Assembly: GCA_016193165.1 (NCBI GenBank)
Contig: JACPST010000073.1
Location: 1-5,244, forward strand
DNA: 5,244 bases
Source: Deltaproteobacteria bacterium
GTDB lineage: Bacteria > Bdellovibrionota > JACOXK01 > 2-02-FULL-40-11
Reading direction: 5' to 3'
Shown: positions 1-5,244 of the stretch, one piece after another
How positions within the stretch are numbered: position 1 is the stretch's first letter
How the letters are laid out: every line of letters starts with the position of its first letter
Program-made: the position numbers and the translations under genes
The notes under the pieces: model-generated
The model's database searches: none
What the model saw: the letters and a program-made list of their open reading frames with translations, nothing else
Told to the model about the DNA's origin: nothing

Positions 1-37
1 ATCCAACAATCGTAATCTTATTTCTTTGTCTTGGCAT
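1..37 (-). CDS. mdh: Start of a probable malate dehydrogenase (LDH-like), cut by the left window edge
   Basis: Only the first 12 codons are present, reading MPRQRNKITIVG from an ATG at 37-35. A basic start followed by the hydrophobic strand ITIVG is how LDH-like malate and lactate dehydrogenases open their NAD-binding Rossmann fold (family pattern K-I-x-I-[IV]-G-[AS]-G). The next codon begins with T, so Ser would fit and Ala would not. A strong ribosome binding site (AAGGAG, 49-44) lies 6 bases before the ATG. The gene follows icd on the same strand after 10 bases, and icd next to mdh is a common TCA-cycle pairing in several bacterial groups. The malate dehydrogenase assignment is inference from 12 residues plus context; another Rossmann-fold NAD enzyme is possible. 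That a gene starts here is much surer than its identity. Confidence 0.55.
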   Translation of the reverse strand, partial: MPRQRNKITIVG

Positions 38-43
38 GGGAGA

Positions 44-49
44 CTCCTT
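44..49 (-). promoter_or_regulatory. Ribosome binding site of the gene downstream of icd
   Basis: On the minus strand AAGGAG runs from 49 to 44, 6 bases before the ATG at 37. Its first two bases are the last two of the icd stop codon TAA (50-48). Ribosomes ending icd translation would therefore sit on this site, which favours coupled translation of the two genes. It is the best evidence that the short frame at 37-1 is a real gene start. Confidence 0.7.
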
Positions 50-1295
50 ACATGTTATCGATAATCGCTGTACCAAACTCCGAGCATTTTAAAAGTTTTG
101 CGCCGGGCATGTTTCTTTCTAAATCGTAGGTCACTCTTTTTTGAGAAATCGTTTTTTCTAAAGCTTTCACAATCACATCAGCGGCCTTTTGCCACCCCAA
201 ATGTTCAAACATCATCACTCCCGATAAAATCACAGAACCAGGATTCACTTTGTCTTGTCCTGCATACTTTGGGGCTGTCCCATGGGTCGCTTCAAACACC
301 GCACAGTCATCTCCAATATTGGCTCCCGGGGCCAGCCCTAATCCCCCCACTTGGGCCACCGCTGCGTCTGAGAGATAATCCCCATTTAAATTGGGAAGAG
401 CCACCACACTATATTCATCTGGTCGCAATAGAACTTGCTGAAACATTTGATCCGCAATCCGATCTTTAATGATAAGTTTTCCTGCGGGAACTTTTCCTTT
501 AAACTTACTGGTGAGCATTTCTTCTGTAATGGCTTGAGCTGAAAATTCTTCTTTCGCTAGCTCATATCCCCATTCTCGGAATGCGCCTTCCGTAAATTTC
601 ATAATATTTCCCTTGTGAACCAAGGTCACACTCTCCTTTTTACGCTCAAGCGCGTAGCGAATCGCTCTGCGAACGAGGCGTTTCGATCCAAACGCAGACA
701 TAGGCTTAATCCCAATCCCGGACTCAGGCCGAATATTAGCTTTCATTTCCTTGGTTAAAAATTCCCAAACTTTTTTGGCTTCTGGCGTTCCAGCTTTCCA
801 TTCAATTCCAGTATAAACATCTTCTGTGTTCTCTCGGAAAATAACGAGATTTAATTTTTCTGGATTTTTAACAGGAGCAGGCACGCCTTGAAAATATCGC
901 ACGGGCCGAACACACGCGTACAAATCAAAAATCTGCCGCATCGCAACATTTAAACTTCGGATACCTCCACCAATGGGGGTCGTCAGAGGCCCTTTAATCG
1001 CAACACCATACTCTCGAATCGCGGTCAGCGTATCTTCAGGCAGCCAGTCCCCATATTTATCTTTGGCTTTTTGGCCCGCGAAAACTTCAAACCAAACAAT
1101 CTTTTTTTTGCCGCCAAAAGCTTTTTGAACCGCCGCTTCAAAAACACGCACAGAAGCAGCCCAAATATCAGGCCCCGTTCCATCTCCTTCTATAAAAGGG
1201 AGTGTAGGATGATCCGGAACAGATAGAGTTTTATCAGAATTTATCTTTATTTTTTCGCCTGTTTTGGGTGGACTAATTTTTTGATAAGAGGCCAT
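48..1295 (-). CDS. icd: NADP-dependent isocitrate dehydrogenase
   Basis: Cytosolic TCA-cycle enzyme that converts isocitrate and NADP+ to 2-oxoglutarate, CO2 and NADPH. From the ATG at 1295 it is 415 residues, close to E. coli Icd (416), and recognisably similar along its whole length. Substrate motif [11 protein letters not shown] is at 111-121 (Ser114, Asn116, Arg120), with Arg130, Arg154 and Tyr161 (in [10 protein letters not shown]), Lys228 (VHKGN) and metal-binding Asp278, Asp306 and Asp310 (NLNGDYLSD). The NADP-specificity residues of the E. coli enzyme are kept: Lys343-Tyr344 and Val350 in [13 protein letters not shown], and Tyr390/Arg394 in TYDLER. Ser114 matches the serine phosphorylated by AceK in enteric bacteria; whether that happens here is unknown. 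A GTG at 1310 would add MPLVF. I prefer the ATG because its N-terminus matches the family length and a candidate promoter overlaps the GTG, but neither start has a good Shine-Dalgarno. Probably first gene of an icd-mdh operon, divergent from livJ. Function is very sure, exact start less so. Confidence 0.96.
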   Translation of the reverse strand: MASYQKISPPKTGEKIKINSDKTLSVPDHPTLPFIEGDGTGPDIWAASVRVFEAAVQKAFGGKKKIVWFEVFAGQKAKDKYGDWLPEDTLTAIREYGVAIKGPLTTPIGGGIRSLNVAMRQIFDLYACVRPVRYFQGVPAPVKNPEKLNLVIFRENTEDVYTGIEWKAGTPEAKKVWEFLTKEMKANIRPESGIGIKPMSAFGSKRLVRRAIRYALERKKESVTLVHKGNIMKFTEGAFREWGYELAKEEFSAQAITEEMLTSKFKGKVPAGKLIIKDRIADQMFQQVLLRPDEYSVVALPNLNGDYLSDAAVAQVGGLGLAPGANIGDDCAVFEATHGTAPKYAGQDKVNPGSVILSGVMMFEHLGWQKAADVIVKALEKTISQKRVTYDLERNMPGAKLLKCSEFGTAIIDNM

Positions 1296-1308
1296 AAAAA
1301 CCAAGGGC

Positions 1309-1338
1309 ACTTTAATGTAAAAAAACTCCCAGTGTCAA
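1309..1338 (-). promoter_or_regulatory. Candidate sigma70 promoter for icd
   Basis: Reading leftward, a perfect -35 box TTGACA (1338-1333) is followed after 18 bases by TAAAGT (1314-1309), a 4 of 6 match to the -10 consensus. With 17-base spacing the hexamer would be TTAAAG, a poorer match. Transcription would begin near 1302, only a few bases before the ATG at 1295, giving an almost leaderless mRNA and excluding the upstream GTG. The -35 is convincing; the -10 is weak, so the real icd promoter may be elsewhere. Confidence 0.35.
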
Positions 1339-1348
1339 CCTAAATCGC

Positions 1349-1368
1349 AGTCAAAAGCATGTTTGACT
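1349..1368. repeat. Perfect 7-bp inverted repeat over the liv -35 box, possible operator
   Basis: AGTCAAA (1349-1355) and TTTGACT (1362-1368) are exact inverted copies separated by AGCATG. The right arm contains the whole -35 hexamer TTGACT of the livJ promoter. A 20-bp dyad in this place is the usual layout of a site for a dimeric repressor. No U-run follows on either strand, so it does not look like a terminator. Which regulator, if any, binds cannot be told from the sequence; a 7-bp repeat in AT-rich DNA can also arise by chance. Confidence 0.45.
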
Positions 1369-1391
1369 TTCATGAATGATTTTGCTAGATT
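1363..1391 (+). promoter_or_regulatory. sigma70-type promoter of the liv operon
   Basis: TTGACT (1363-1368, 5 of 6 to consensus), a 17-base spacer, then TAGATT (1386-1391, 4 of 6), preceded by TGC at 1383-1385, which is an extended -10 element. Transcription should begin near 1398, leaving a leader of roughly 30 bases before the livJ ATG. The spacing is optimal and the site lies in the only gap upstream of the operon. An inverted repeat covers its -35 box, so it is probably regulated. Confidence 0.6.
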
Positions 1392-1415
1392 GCGCTCAAA
1401 TTTATCATTTCTAAA

Positions 1416-1422
1416 AGGGAGG
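1416..1422 (+). promoter_or_regulatory. Strong ribosome binding site of livJ
   Basis: AGGGAGG with core GGAGG at 1418-1422, 4 bases before the ATG at 1427. It is the strongest Shine-Dalgarno in the liv operon, fitting the need to make more binding protein than permease or ATPase. It also fixes the start codon. Confidence 0.8.
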
Positions 1423-1426
1423 AAAC

Positions 1427-2569
1427 ATGAAACACTTTAAGCTTATTTCTTACACTCTTTTCGCATTCATTTTTATCTTTTCTTTCACACACTGTACTAA
1501 AAAAGAAGATAAAAACATTATTAAAATAGGTGAATATGGATCTCTCACAGGTTCCGAAGCCACATTTGGTACCTCCACTCACAATGGGATTATGCTCGCC
1601 ATGGATGCCTTTAACAATCAAGGAGGTCTAAACGGTAAAAAATTAAAGGTCATCACCGTTGATGACCAAGGAAAACCTGAAGAAGCAGCTTCAGCTGTCA
1701 CAAAATTGATTACTTCGGATAAAGTTGTAGCGCTTCTGGGAGAAGTCGCAAGTTCCCGTTCTTTAGCAGGAGCCCCTATTGCCCAACGCTACAAAATCCC
1801 CATGGTGACACCTTCTTCGACCAACCCCAAAGTCACACAAGTTGGGGATTATATTTTTAGAACCTGCTTTATCGATCCTTTTCAAGGACAAGTCATGGCC
1901 AACTTTGCTACGCGAACTTTAAAAGCAAAAAAAGTTGCTGTTTTACGAGATGTCAAAAGTGATTACAGCGTGGGGCTTGCAGAATTTTTTACAAAAACAT
2001 TTGAAGGAAATGGTGGAAAAGTTGTAGCCGACCTCTCTTATACAGCCGGCGACATTGATTTTAAAGCACAACTCACAGCCATCCGATCCAAAAATGTGGA
2101 TACCATTTTTGTTCCCGGCTACTACACCGAAGTAGGCCTCATCGCTCGACAAGCCAAAGAACTGGGGGTCAAAGTCCCTCTCTTGGGTGGCGATGGATGG
2201 GATTCTGAAAGACTCACAGAAATTGCAGGTACAGCACTCGACAATTCTTTCTTTAGCAATCACTACACCTCGGAAAGTCAAGATCCTCGGGTTTTAGAAT
2301 TTGTTGAAAAATACAAAAAAGTCTATGGCTCCGTTCCCGATGGGCTTGCGGCGATGGGATACGATGCCGCTTTAGTTTTGATCGATGCTTTAAAGCGCGC
2401 CCCAAATCAAACACCGAAAGAAATTCGAGATGCGTTGGCTGAAACAAAAAACTTTCAAGCCGTCACAGGAGTGATTAGCTTTAACAACAATCGTGACGCT
2501 GAAAAAGCCGCAGTCGTTCTCGAAGTCAAAAATAAACAATTTAAATTCGTGGAAACGGTAAATCCTTAA
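1427..2569 (+). CDS. livJ: Branched-chain amino acid ABC transporter substrate-binding protein
   Basis: Periplasmic receptor of the importer encoded here, which captures ligand (probably Leu/Ile/Val; specificity is not readable from the sequence) and delivers it to LivH/LivM. The 380-residue protein fits the Peripla_BP_6 / type I periplasmic-binding fold. Features are a basic start and hydrophobic segment (1-22) ending in Cys23, then TKKEDKN, as in a lipid-anchored protein; IGEYGSLTG (34-42); GLNGKKLKVITVDDQGKPEEA (67-87); ligand-pocket Ser/Thr stretch TPSSTNP (128-134); second-lobe SDYSVGLAEFF (178-188); GDIDFKAQLTAIR (208-220); and AAMGYDAALVLIDAL (308-322). The lipobox, FTHC, is atypical because His precedes the Cys, so ordinary signal-peptidase I processing and a free periplasmic protein remain possible. 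The start is fixed by a strong ribosome binding site. It is first gene of the operon, 2 bases before livH. Related receptors bind amides, urea or aromatic compounds, so the substrate is the least certain part. Confidence 0.93.
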   Translation: MKHFKLISYTLFAFIFIFSFTHCTKKEDKNIIKIGEYGSLTGSEATFGTSTHNGIMLAMDAFNNQGGLNGKKLKVITVDDQGKPEEAASAVTKLITSDKVVALLGEVASSRSLAGAPIAQRYKIPMVTPSSTNPKVTQVGDYIFRTCFIDPFQGQVMANFATRTLKAKKVAVLRDVKSDYSVGLAEFFTKTFEGNGGKVVADLSYTAGDIDFKAQLTAIRSKNVDTIFVPGYYTEVGLIARQAKELGVKVPLLGGDGWDSERLTEIAGTALDNSFFSNHYTSESQDPRVLEFVEKYKKVYGSVPDGLAAMGYDAALVLIDALKRAPNQTPKEIRDALAETKNFQAVTGVISFNNNRDAEKAAVVLEVKNKQFKFVETVNP

Positions 2570-2571
2570 AT

Positions 2572-3474
2572 TTGGAAGAATTCGTACAGCATTTAATCAA
2601 TGGAATCTCTCTGGGAAGTATCTATGGGCTTGTGGCCATCGGATACACCATGGTCTATGGCATCCTAAAGCTCATCAATTTCGCCCACGGCGATGTCTAC
2701 ATGATGAGCACATTTTTTGGTTTCTATTTTGCCCGCTGGTTAGGATTTGCTTACGCCCCTTCGGTCATCGGGGCGCTCATCGTTCTTTTCTTAGCCATGG
2801 CGGCCTGCGCCCTATTAGGATTTACGATTGAGCGATTTGCCTACCGCCCCCTTCGTAAAATGCCAAGATTGAATCTCTTGATCACCGCTATTGGAGTCTC
2901 TCTCTTGTTAGAAAACGGGGGACAAATTCTTTTTGGAGCGGATCCTAAATTTTTTCCAGAGCTCATTGCCCGCGCTGAACTTCTTCACATCGGCAATATC
3001 AGCATCAGTAATTTTCAAGTGATTGTAATTGTCGTCTCTTTAAGCTTCATGGCTCTTCTTCAATATATTATATTTCACACCAAAACGGGAAAAGCCATGC
3101 AGGCCGTTTCTTTCCATCATGAAAATGCATCGCTCATGGGGATCGACATTGATCGCATCATTAGTTTTACATTTGTTTTAGGCTCAGCTTTGGCTGCGGC
3201 CGCGGGAATTTTAGTGGGACTCGCCTATCCTCGGATTGATCCTCTCATGGGAGTTTTGTTTGGACTCAAAGCTTTTGTTGCGGCCGTATTGGGAGGGATT
3301 GGAAGCGTTCCCGGCGCCATTGTCGGAGCACTGATCATGGGACTTTCTGAAGAAATGGTTGTAGGATATTTTTCATCGACCTATCGGGACGCGCTCGCGT
3401 TTTTTCTGCTTATTATCATCCTCCTCGTCAAACCCACGGGACTTTTTGGAAAAACAACGTCAGAAAAAGTATGA
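2572..3474 (+). CDS. livH: Branched-chain amino acid ABC transporter permease LivH
   Basis: First of the two inner-membrane subunits that form the transport channel with LivM. Its 300 residues are the normal length, with about eight hydrophobic segments. Family signatures are LINGISLGSIYGL (8-20), GYTMVYGILKLINFAHGDV (24-42), ERFAYRPLR (87-95), the cytoplasmic loop TKTGKAMQAVS...ASLMGID (170-192) that docks the ATPase, FVLGSALAAAAGIL (201-214), VLGGIGSVPGAIVGALIMG (239-257) and the C-terminal KPTGLFG (287-293). The start is TTG at 2572: its protein lines up with the usual LivH N-terminus (M-x-x-F-x-Q-x-L-I-N-G), and the next in-frame ATG would remove the first membrane helix. There is no good Shine-Dalgarno, and livJ stops only 2 bases earlier, so translation probably depends on ribosomes finishing livJ. 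It overlaps livM by 4 bases. Confidence 0.95.
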   Translation: MEEFVQHLINGISLGSIYGLVAIGYTMVYGILKLINFAHGDVYMMSTFFGFYFARWLGFAYAPSVIGALIVLFLAMAACALLGFTIERFAYRPLRKMPRLNLLITAIGVSLLLENGGQILFGADPKFFPELIARAELLHIGNISISNFQVIVIVVSLSFMALLQYIIFHTKTGKAMQAVSFHHENASLMGIDIDRIISFTFVLGSALAAAAGILVGLAYPRIDPLMGVLFGLKAFVAAVLGGIGSVPGAIVGALIMGLSEEMVVGYFSSTYRDALAFFLLIIILLVKPTGLFGKTTSEKV

Positions 3475-4475
3475 CAAAACAAATTCTTACTTTCCTCGTT
3501 ATTTCAAGCCTTCTATTTTTGGGAAATTTTATTATTCCCTCTGTGATGAACCCCTATCTTTTTATGATTTTGATTTATTGCGGCATCAATATCATCATGG
3601 GCGTAAGCCTCAACATCATTAATGGGATCACAGGCCAGTTTTCGATTGGCCATGCTGGTTTTATGGCCGTGGGAGGATATGTTTCTGCTGCGATGAGCTT
3701 TTATTTTCTCATGCCCCTTTTATCCCTTTTTCCCTCAGACAACACAGTCCTTTCCCTTTTGTGCCAAAATGTTCTTTTTGTTTTTTCTCTTCTTTTAGGA
3801 GGTGTCGGCGCGGCTCTTTTTGGGTATCTCGTAGGCCTTCCCTCTCTTCATCTCCGAGGAGATTATTTGGGGATTGTCACATTGGGATTTGGGGAAATTA
3901 TTCGAGTTATTATTTTAAATCTCGATTTTATTGGGGGAGCCCGCGGCTTTACCGGCATTCCTGCCTGGTCTACCTTTTTTTGGATTTATTTTTTCGCTGT
4001 GGCTGTCGTTATGGTTAGCTTTCGACTGCTTCGTTCTTCTCATGGAAGAGCTCTTCTTTCCATTCGAGAAGATGAAATTGCAGCTGAATCTATTGGAATT
4101 CCAATTACCCGGTATAAAGTAAAAGCCTTTGTATTGAGTTCTTTCTTTGCCGGCATTGCCGGAGGACTCTTTGCTCATTTTATTGGATATTTAAATCCTA
4201 GTTCTTTTACTTTTATTAAATCTTTTGAAGCGATCATTATCGTTGTTTTAGGAGGAATGGGTTCCATTTCTGGAGCCATTGTGGCGGCTGTGATCACAAC
4301 CATTTTGCCGGAAGCCTTGCGCCCTCTTCAGGAATTTACCAAAACAGATTTTAGAATGGTGATCTACCCTCTACTTCTTTTGACTTTGATGCTCACGCGT
4401 CCTGAAGGACTCTTTGGAAATAAAGAACTTTCCGATATTATTTCACCCTTCTTAAAAAGGAAAAAAAGCTCATGA
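3471..4475 (+). CDS. livM: Branched-chain amino acid ABC transporter permease LivM
   Basis: Second inner-membrane channel subunit, partner of LivH. Its 334 residues are usual for the family, although E. coli LivM is longer because of an N-terminal extension. Signatures are GVSLNIINGITGQFSIGHAG (44-63), GLPSLHLRGDYLGIVTLGFG (122-141), FIGGARGFTGIP (153-164), the cytoplasmic coupling loop GRALLSIREDEIAAESIGI (192-210), FAGIAGGLFAHFIGYLNP (226-243), VVLGGMGSISGAIVAAVI (258-275) and the C-terminal RPEGLFG (310-316). The tail is basic (KRKKSS) and should face the cytoplasm. The ATG at 3471 overlaps the livH stop in ATGA. No clear Shine-Dalgarno precedes it, so coupled translation is likely. The stop overlaps the livG start in the same way. 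All conserved blocks are present, so the gene looks intact. Confidence 0.95.
   Translation: MTKQILTFLVISSLLFLGNFIIPSVMNPYLFMILIYCGINIIMGVSLNIINGITGQFSIGHAGFMAVGGYVSAAMSFYFLMPLLSLFPSDNTVLSLLCQNVLFVFSLLLGGVGAALFGYLVGLPSLHLRGDYLGIVTLGFGEIIRVIILNLDFIGGARGFTGIPAWSTFFWIYFFAVAVVMVSFRLLRSSHGRALLSIREDEIAAESIGIPITRYKVKAFVLSSFFAGIAGGLFAHFIGYLNPSSFTFIKSFEAIIIVVLGGMGSISGAIVAAVITTILPEALRPLQEFTKTDFRMVIYPLLLLTLMLTRPEGLFGNKELSDIISPFLKRKKSS
4457..4461 (+). promoter_or_regulatory. Ribosome binding site of livG inside the end of livM
   Basis: AAGGA sits 10 bases before the livG ATG at 4472, within an A-rich stretch that encodes the basic tail of LivM. It is a moderate site with slightly long spacing. Together with the ATGA stop/start overlap it supports the chosen livG start. 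Confidence 0.5.
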
Positions 4476-5244
4476 GCGCGCTGGGTCAGCGACCCCTCCT
4501 TCAAACAACTTCCCTCACGATGCGATTTGCAGGTCTTGTTGCGGTTTCAAATTTTAATTTAGCGCTTAAAAAAAACGAACTTGTGGGACTCATTGGCCCC
4601 AATGGCGCCGGAAAAACCACCGTTTTTAATATGCTCACCGGTGTCTACCGTCCCACCGAAGGCCAAATGGTCTTAAACGACAATCCTTTAAACGACTTAA
4701 AGCCTCATGACATTACGCGACTCGGTATGGCTCGCACGTTTCAAAACATTAGACTTTTTAAAGATCTTTCCGTGTTGGACAATGTTCGACTAGGCCATCA
4801 TATTCACTTTAGTTACGGCCTTCTAACTACGGCTCTTCAAACAAAGCATTTTTATAAGGAAGAAGACTCTACTCAAGAACATTCCTTAGAACTTTTAAAA
4901 ATTTTTGACTTAGAAAAATATCAGGACCTTCAAGCTAAAAATCTTCCCTATGGCGCCCAACGAAAATTAGAAATTTTAAGAGCCTTGGCCACAAAACCCA
5001 AAATTTTACTCTTAGATGAACCGGCCGCGGGACTCAATCACAAAGAAACAGAAGAGCTCATGCACACGATTCAAAAATTAAGACGGGACTTTGATCTTAC
5101 GATTTTACTGATTGAACACGACATGAAGCTTGTGATGGGTATTTGTGAGCGAATTTTAGTTTTAGATCATGGAGAAACCATCGCCCAGGGAAAACCCAAA
5201 GAAATTCAATCCAATCCTGTTGTCATTAAAGCCTATCTTGGGGA
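4472..5244 (+). CDS. livG: Branched-chain amino acid ABC transporter ATP-binding protein LivG, cut by the right window edge
   Basis: Cytoplasmic ATPase that binds the LivH/LivM loops and drives import, expected to pair with a second ATPase (LivF). There are 257 codons plus 2 bases in the window with no stop. Typical LivG proteins are about this long and end near A-Y-L-G-[ED], and this frame ends in KAYLG, so only a few residues are probably missing. Motifs are Walker A GPNGAGKT (42-49), Q-loop Gln91 in RTFQNIRLF, ABC signature LPYGAQRKLEI (158-168), Walker B ILLLDEP (178-184, Asp182/Glu183), D-loop AAGLN (185-189) and switch His216 in IEHDM. The signature reads LPYGAQ instead of LSGGQ, which is normal for LivG and helps separate it from LivF. 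The segment 108-135 is the variable insert usual for LivG. Start ATG overlaps the livM stop by 4 bases. All catalytic residues are present. Confidence 0.95.
   Translation, partial: MSALGQRPLLQTTSLTMRFAGLVAVSNFNLALKKNELVGLIGPNGAGKTTVFNMLTGVYRPTEGQMVLNDNPLNDLKPHDITRLGMARTFQNIRLFKDLSVLDNVRLGHHIHFSYGLLTTALQTKHFYKEEDSTQEHSLELLKIFDLEKYQDLQAKNLPYGAQRKLEILRALATKPKILLLDEPAAGLNHKETEELMHTIQKLRRDFDLTILLIEHDMKLVMGICERILVLDHGETIAQGKPKEIQSNPVVIKAYLG

Noticed and set aside
98..469. Open frame of 123 codons on the plus strand, antisense to icd
   Set aside because: It lies wholly inside the strongly conserved icd gene, has no recognisable domain and no ribosome binding site I can see. The composition looks like a reverse-strand shadow.
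1349..1368. The intergenic inverted repeat read as a transcription terminator
   Set aside because: It sits upstream of both divergent genes, has an AT-rich stem and no following U-run, so an operator is a better reading.
1385..1621. Minus-strand frame of 78 codons covering the liv leader and livJ start
   Set aside because: It runs antisense to the livJ signal sequence and its ribosome binding site, has no family resemblance, and would end inside the liv promoter.
1943..2447. Two minus-strand frames of 112 and 64 codons inside livJ
   Set aside because: Both are antisense to conserved livJ coding sequence, with no recognisable protein features.
3761..4178. Three frames of 63 to 87 codons inside livM, on both strands
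   Set aside because: They overlap the most conserved part of livM, and their residue make-up (runs of Phe, Ser, Arg or Gly) is that of frame-shifted membrane-protein code.
3280..4290. Similar stretches in livH (about 3286-3342) and livM (about 4243-4296) that could be taken for a repeat
   Set aside because: Both encode the family motif VLGG-[IM]-G-S-x-x-GAIV. LivH and LivM are related permeases, so this is shared ancestry and not a DNA repeat.
4472..5244. LPYGAQ in place of the LSGGQ ABC signature, as a sign of a broken ATPase
   Set aside because: This form is the normal signature in LivG proteins, and all other catalytic motifs are intact.
1..5244. tRNA or rRNA genes, CRISPR arrays, insertion sequences, toxin-antitoxin or defence genes
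   Set aside because: No such structure or protein signature was seen. Coding sequence fills nearly the whole window, and the only real gap (about 1296-1426) is explained by divergent promoters.

Overview
The window holds two divergent bacterial gene groups of housekeeping and nutrient-uptake type. Nothing in it looks like a mobile element, CRISPR array, RNA gene or defence system. By eye the DNA is moderately AT-rich and coding is dense, with two 4-base stop/start overlaps and a 2-base gap between genes. The E. coli-type NADP isocitrate dehydrogenase, an apparent dehydrogenase start right behind it, and a substrate-binding protein with a Cys-ending signal sequence fit a Gram-negative bacterium with a deltaproteobacteria- or Bdellovibrio-like gene arrangement. 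That lineage guess is weak and rests on gene order and protein style only.

Left part, minus strand (about 1-1310): icd, NADP-dependent isocitrate dehydrogenase, is complete. Ten bases after its stop, behind a clean Shine-Dalgarno that overlaps the icd stop codon, a second reading frame begins and leaves the window after 12 codons (MPRQRNKITIVG). This looks like the N-terminal beta strand and first glycine of a Rossmann-fold dehydrogenase, most likely the LDH-like malate dehydrogenase (mdh). The pair would be a small TCA-cycle operon.

Middle (about 1296-1426): a short divergent intergenic region. It carries a good sigma70-type promoter for the rightward operon (TTGACT, 17 bases, extended TGC-TAGATT), a weaker leftward promoter candidate for icd, and a perfect 7-bp inverted repeat covering the rightward -35 box, which could be an operator.

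Right part, plus strand (1427-5244): a high-affinity branched-chain amino acid ABC importer of the HAAT/Liv family in the order livJ-livH-livM-livG. LivJ is the periplasmic binding protein, probably lipid-anchored. LivH and LivM are the two membrane permeases. LivG is the first ATPase and is cut by the right window edge, almost at its natural end. The second ATPase, livF, is expected just beyond the window. LivJ would capture ligand, LivH/LivM form the channel, and LivG with LivF would power import. The genes are so tightly packed that one mRNA and translational coupling are likely.

The most useful second looks are the shared control region, the unusual lipobox of LivJ, the start-site questions at icd and livH, and the two edge-truncated genes (mdh, livG).
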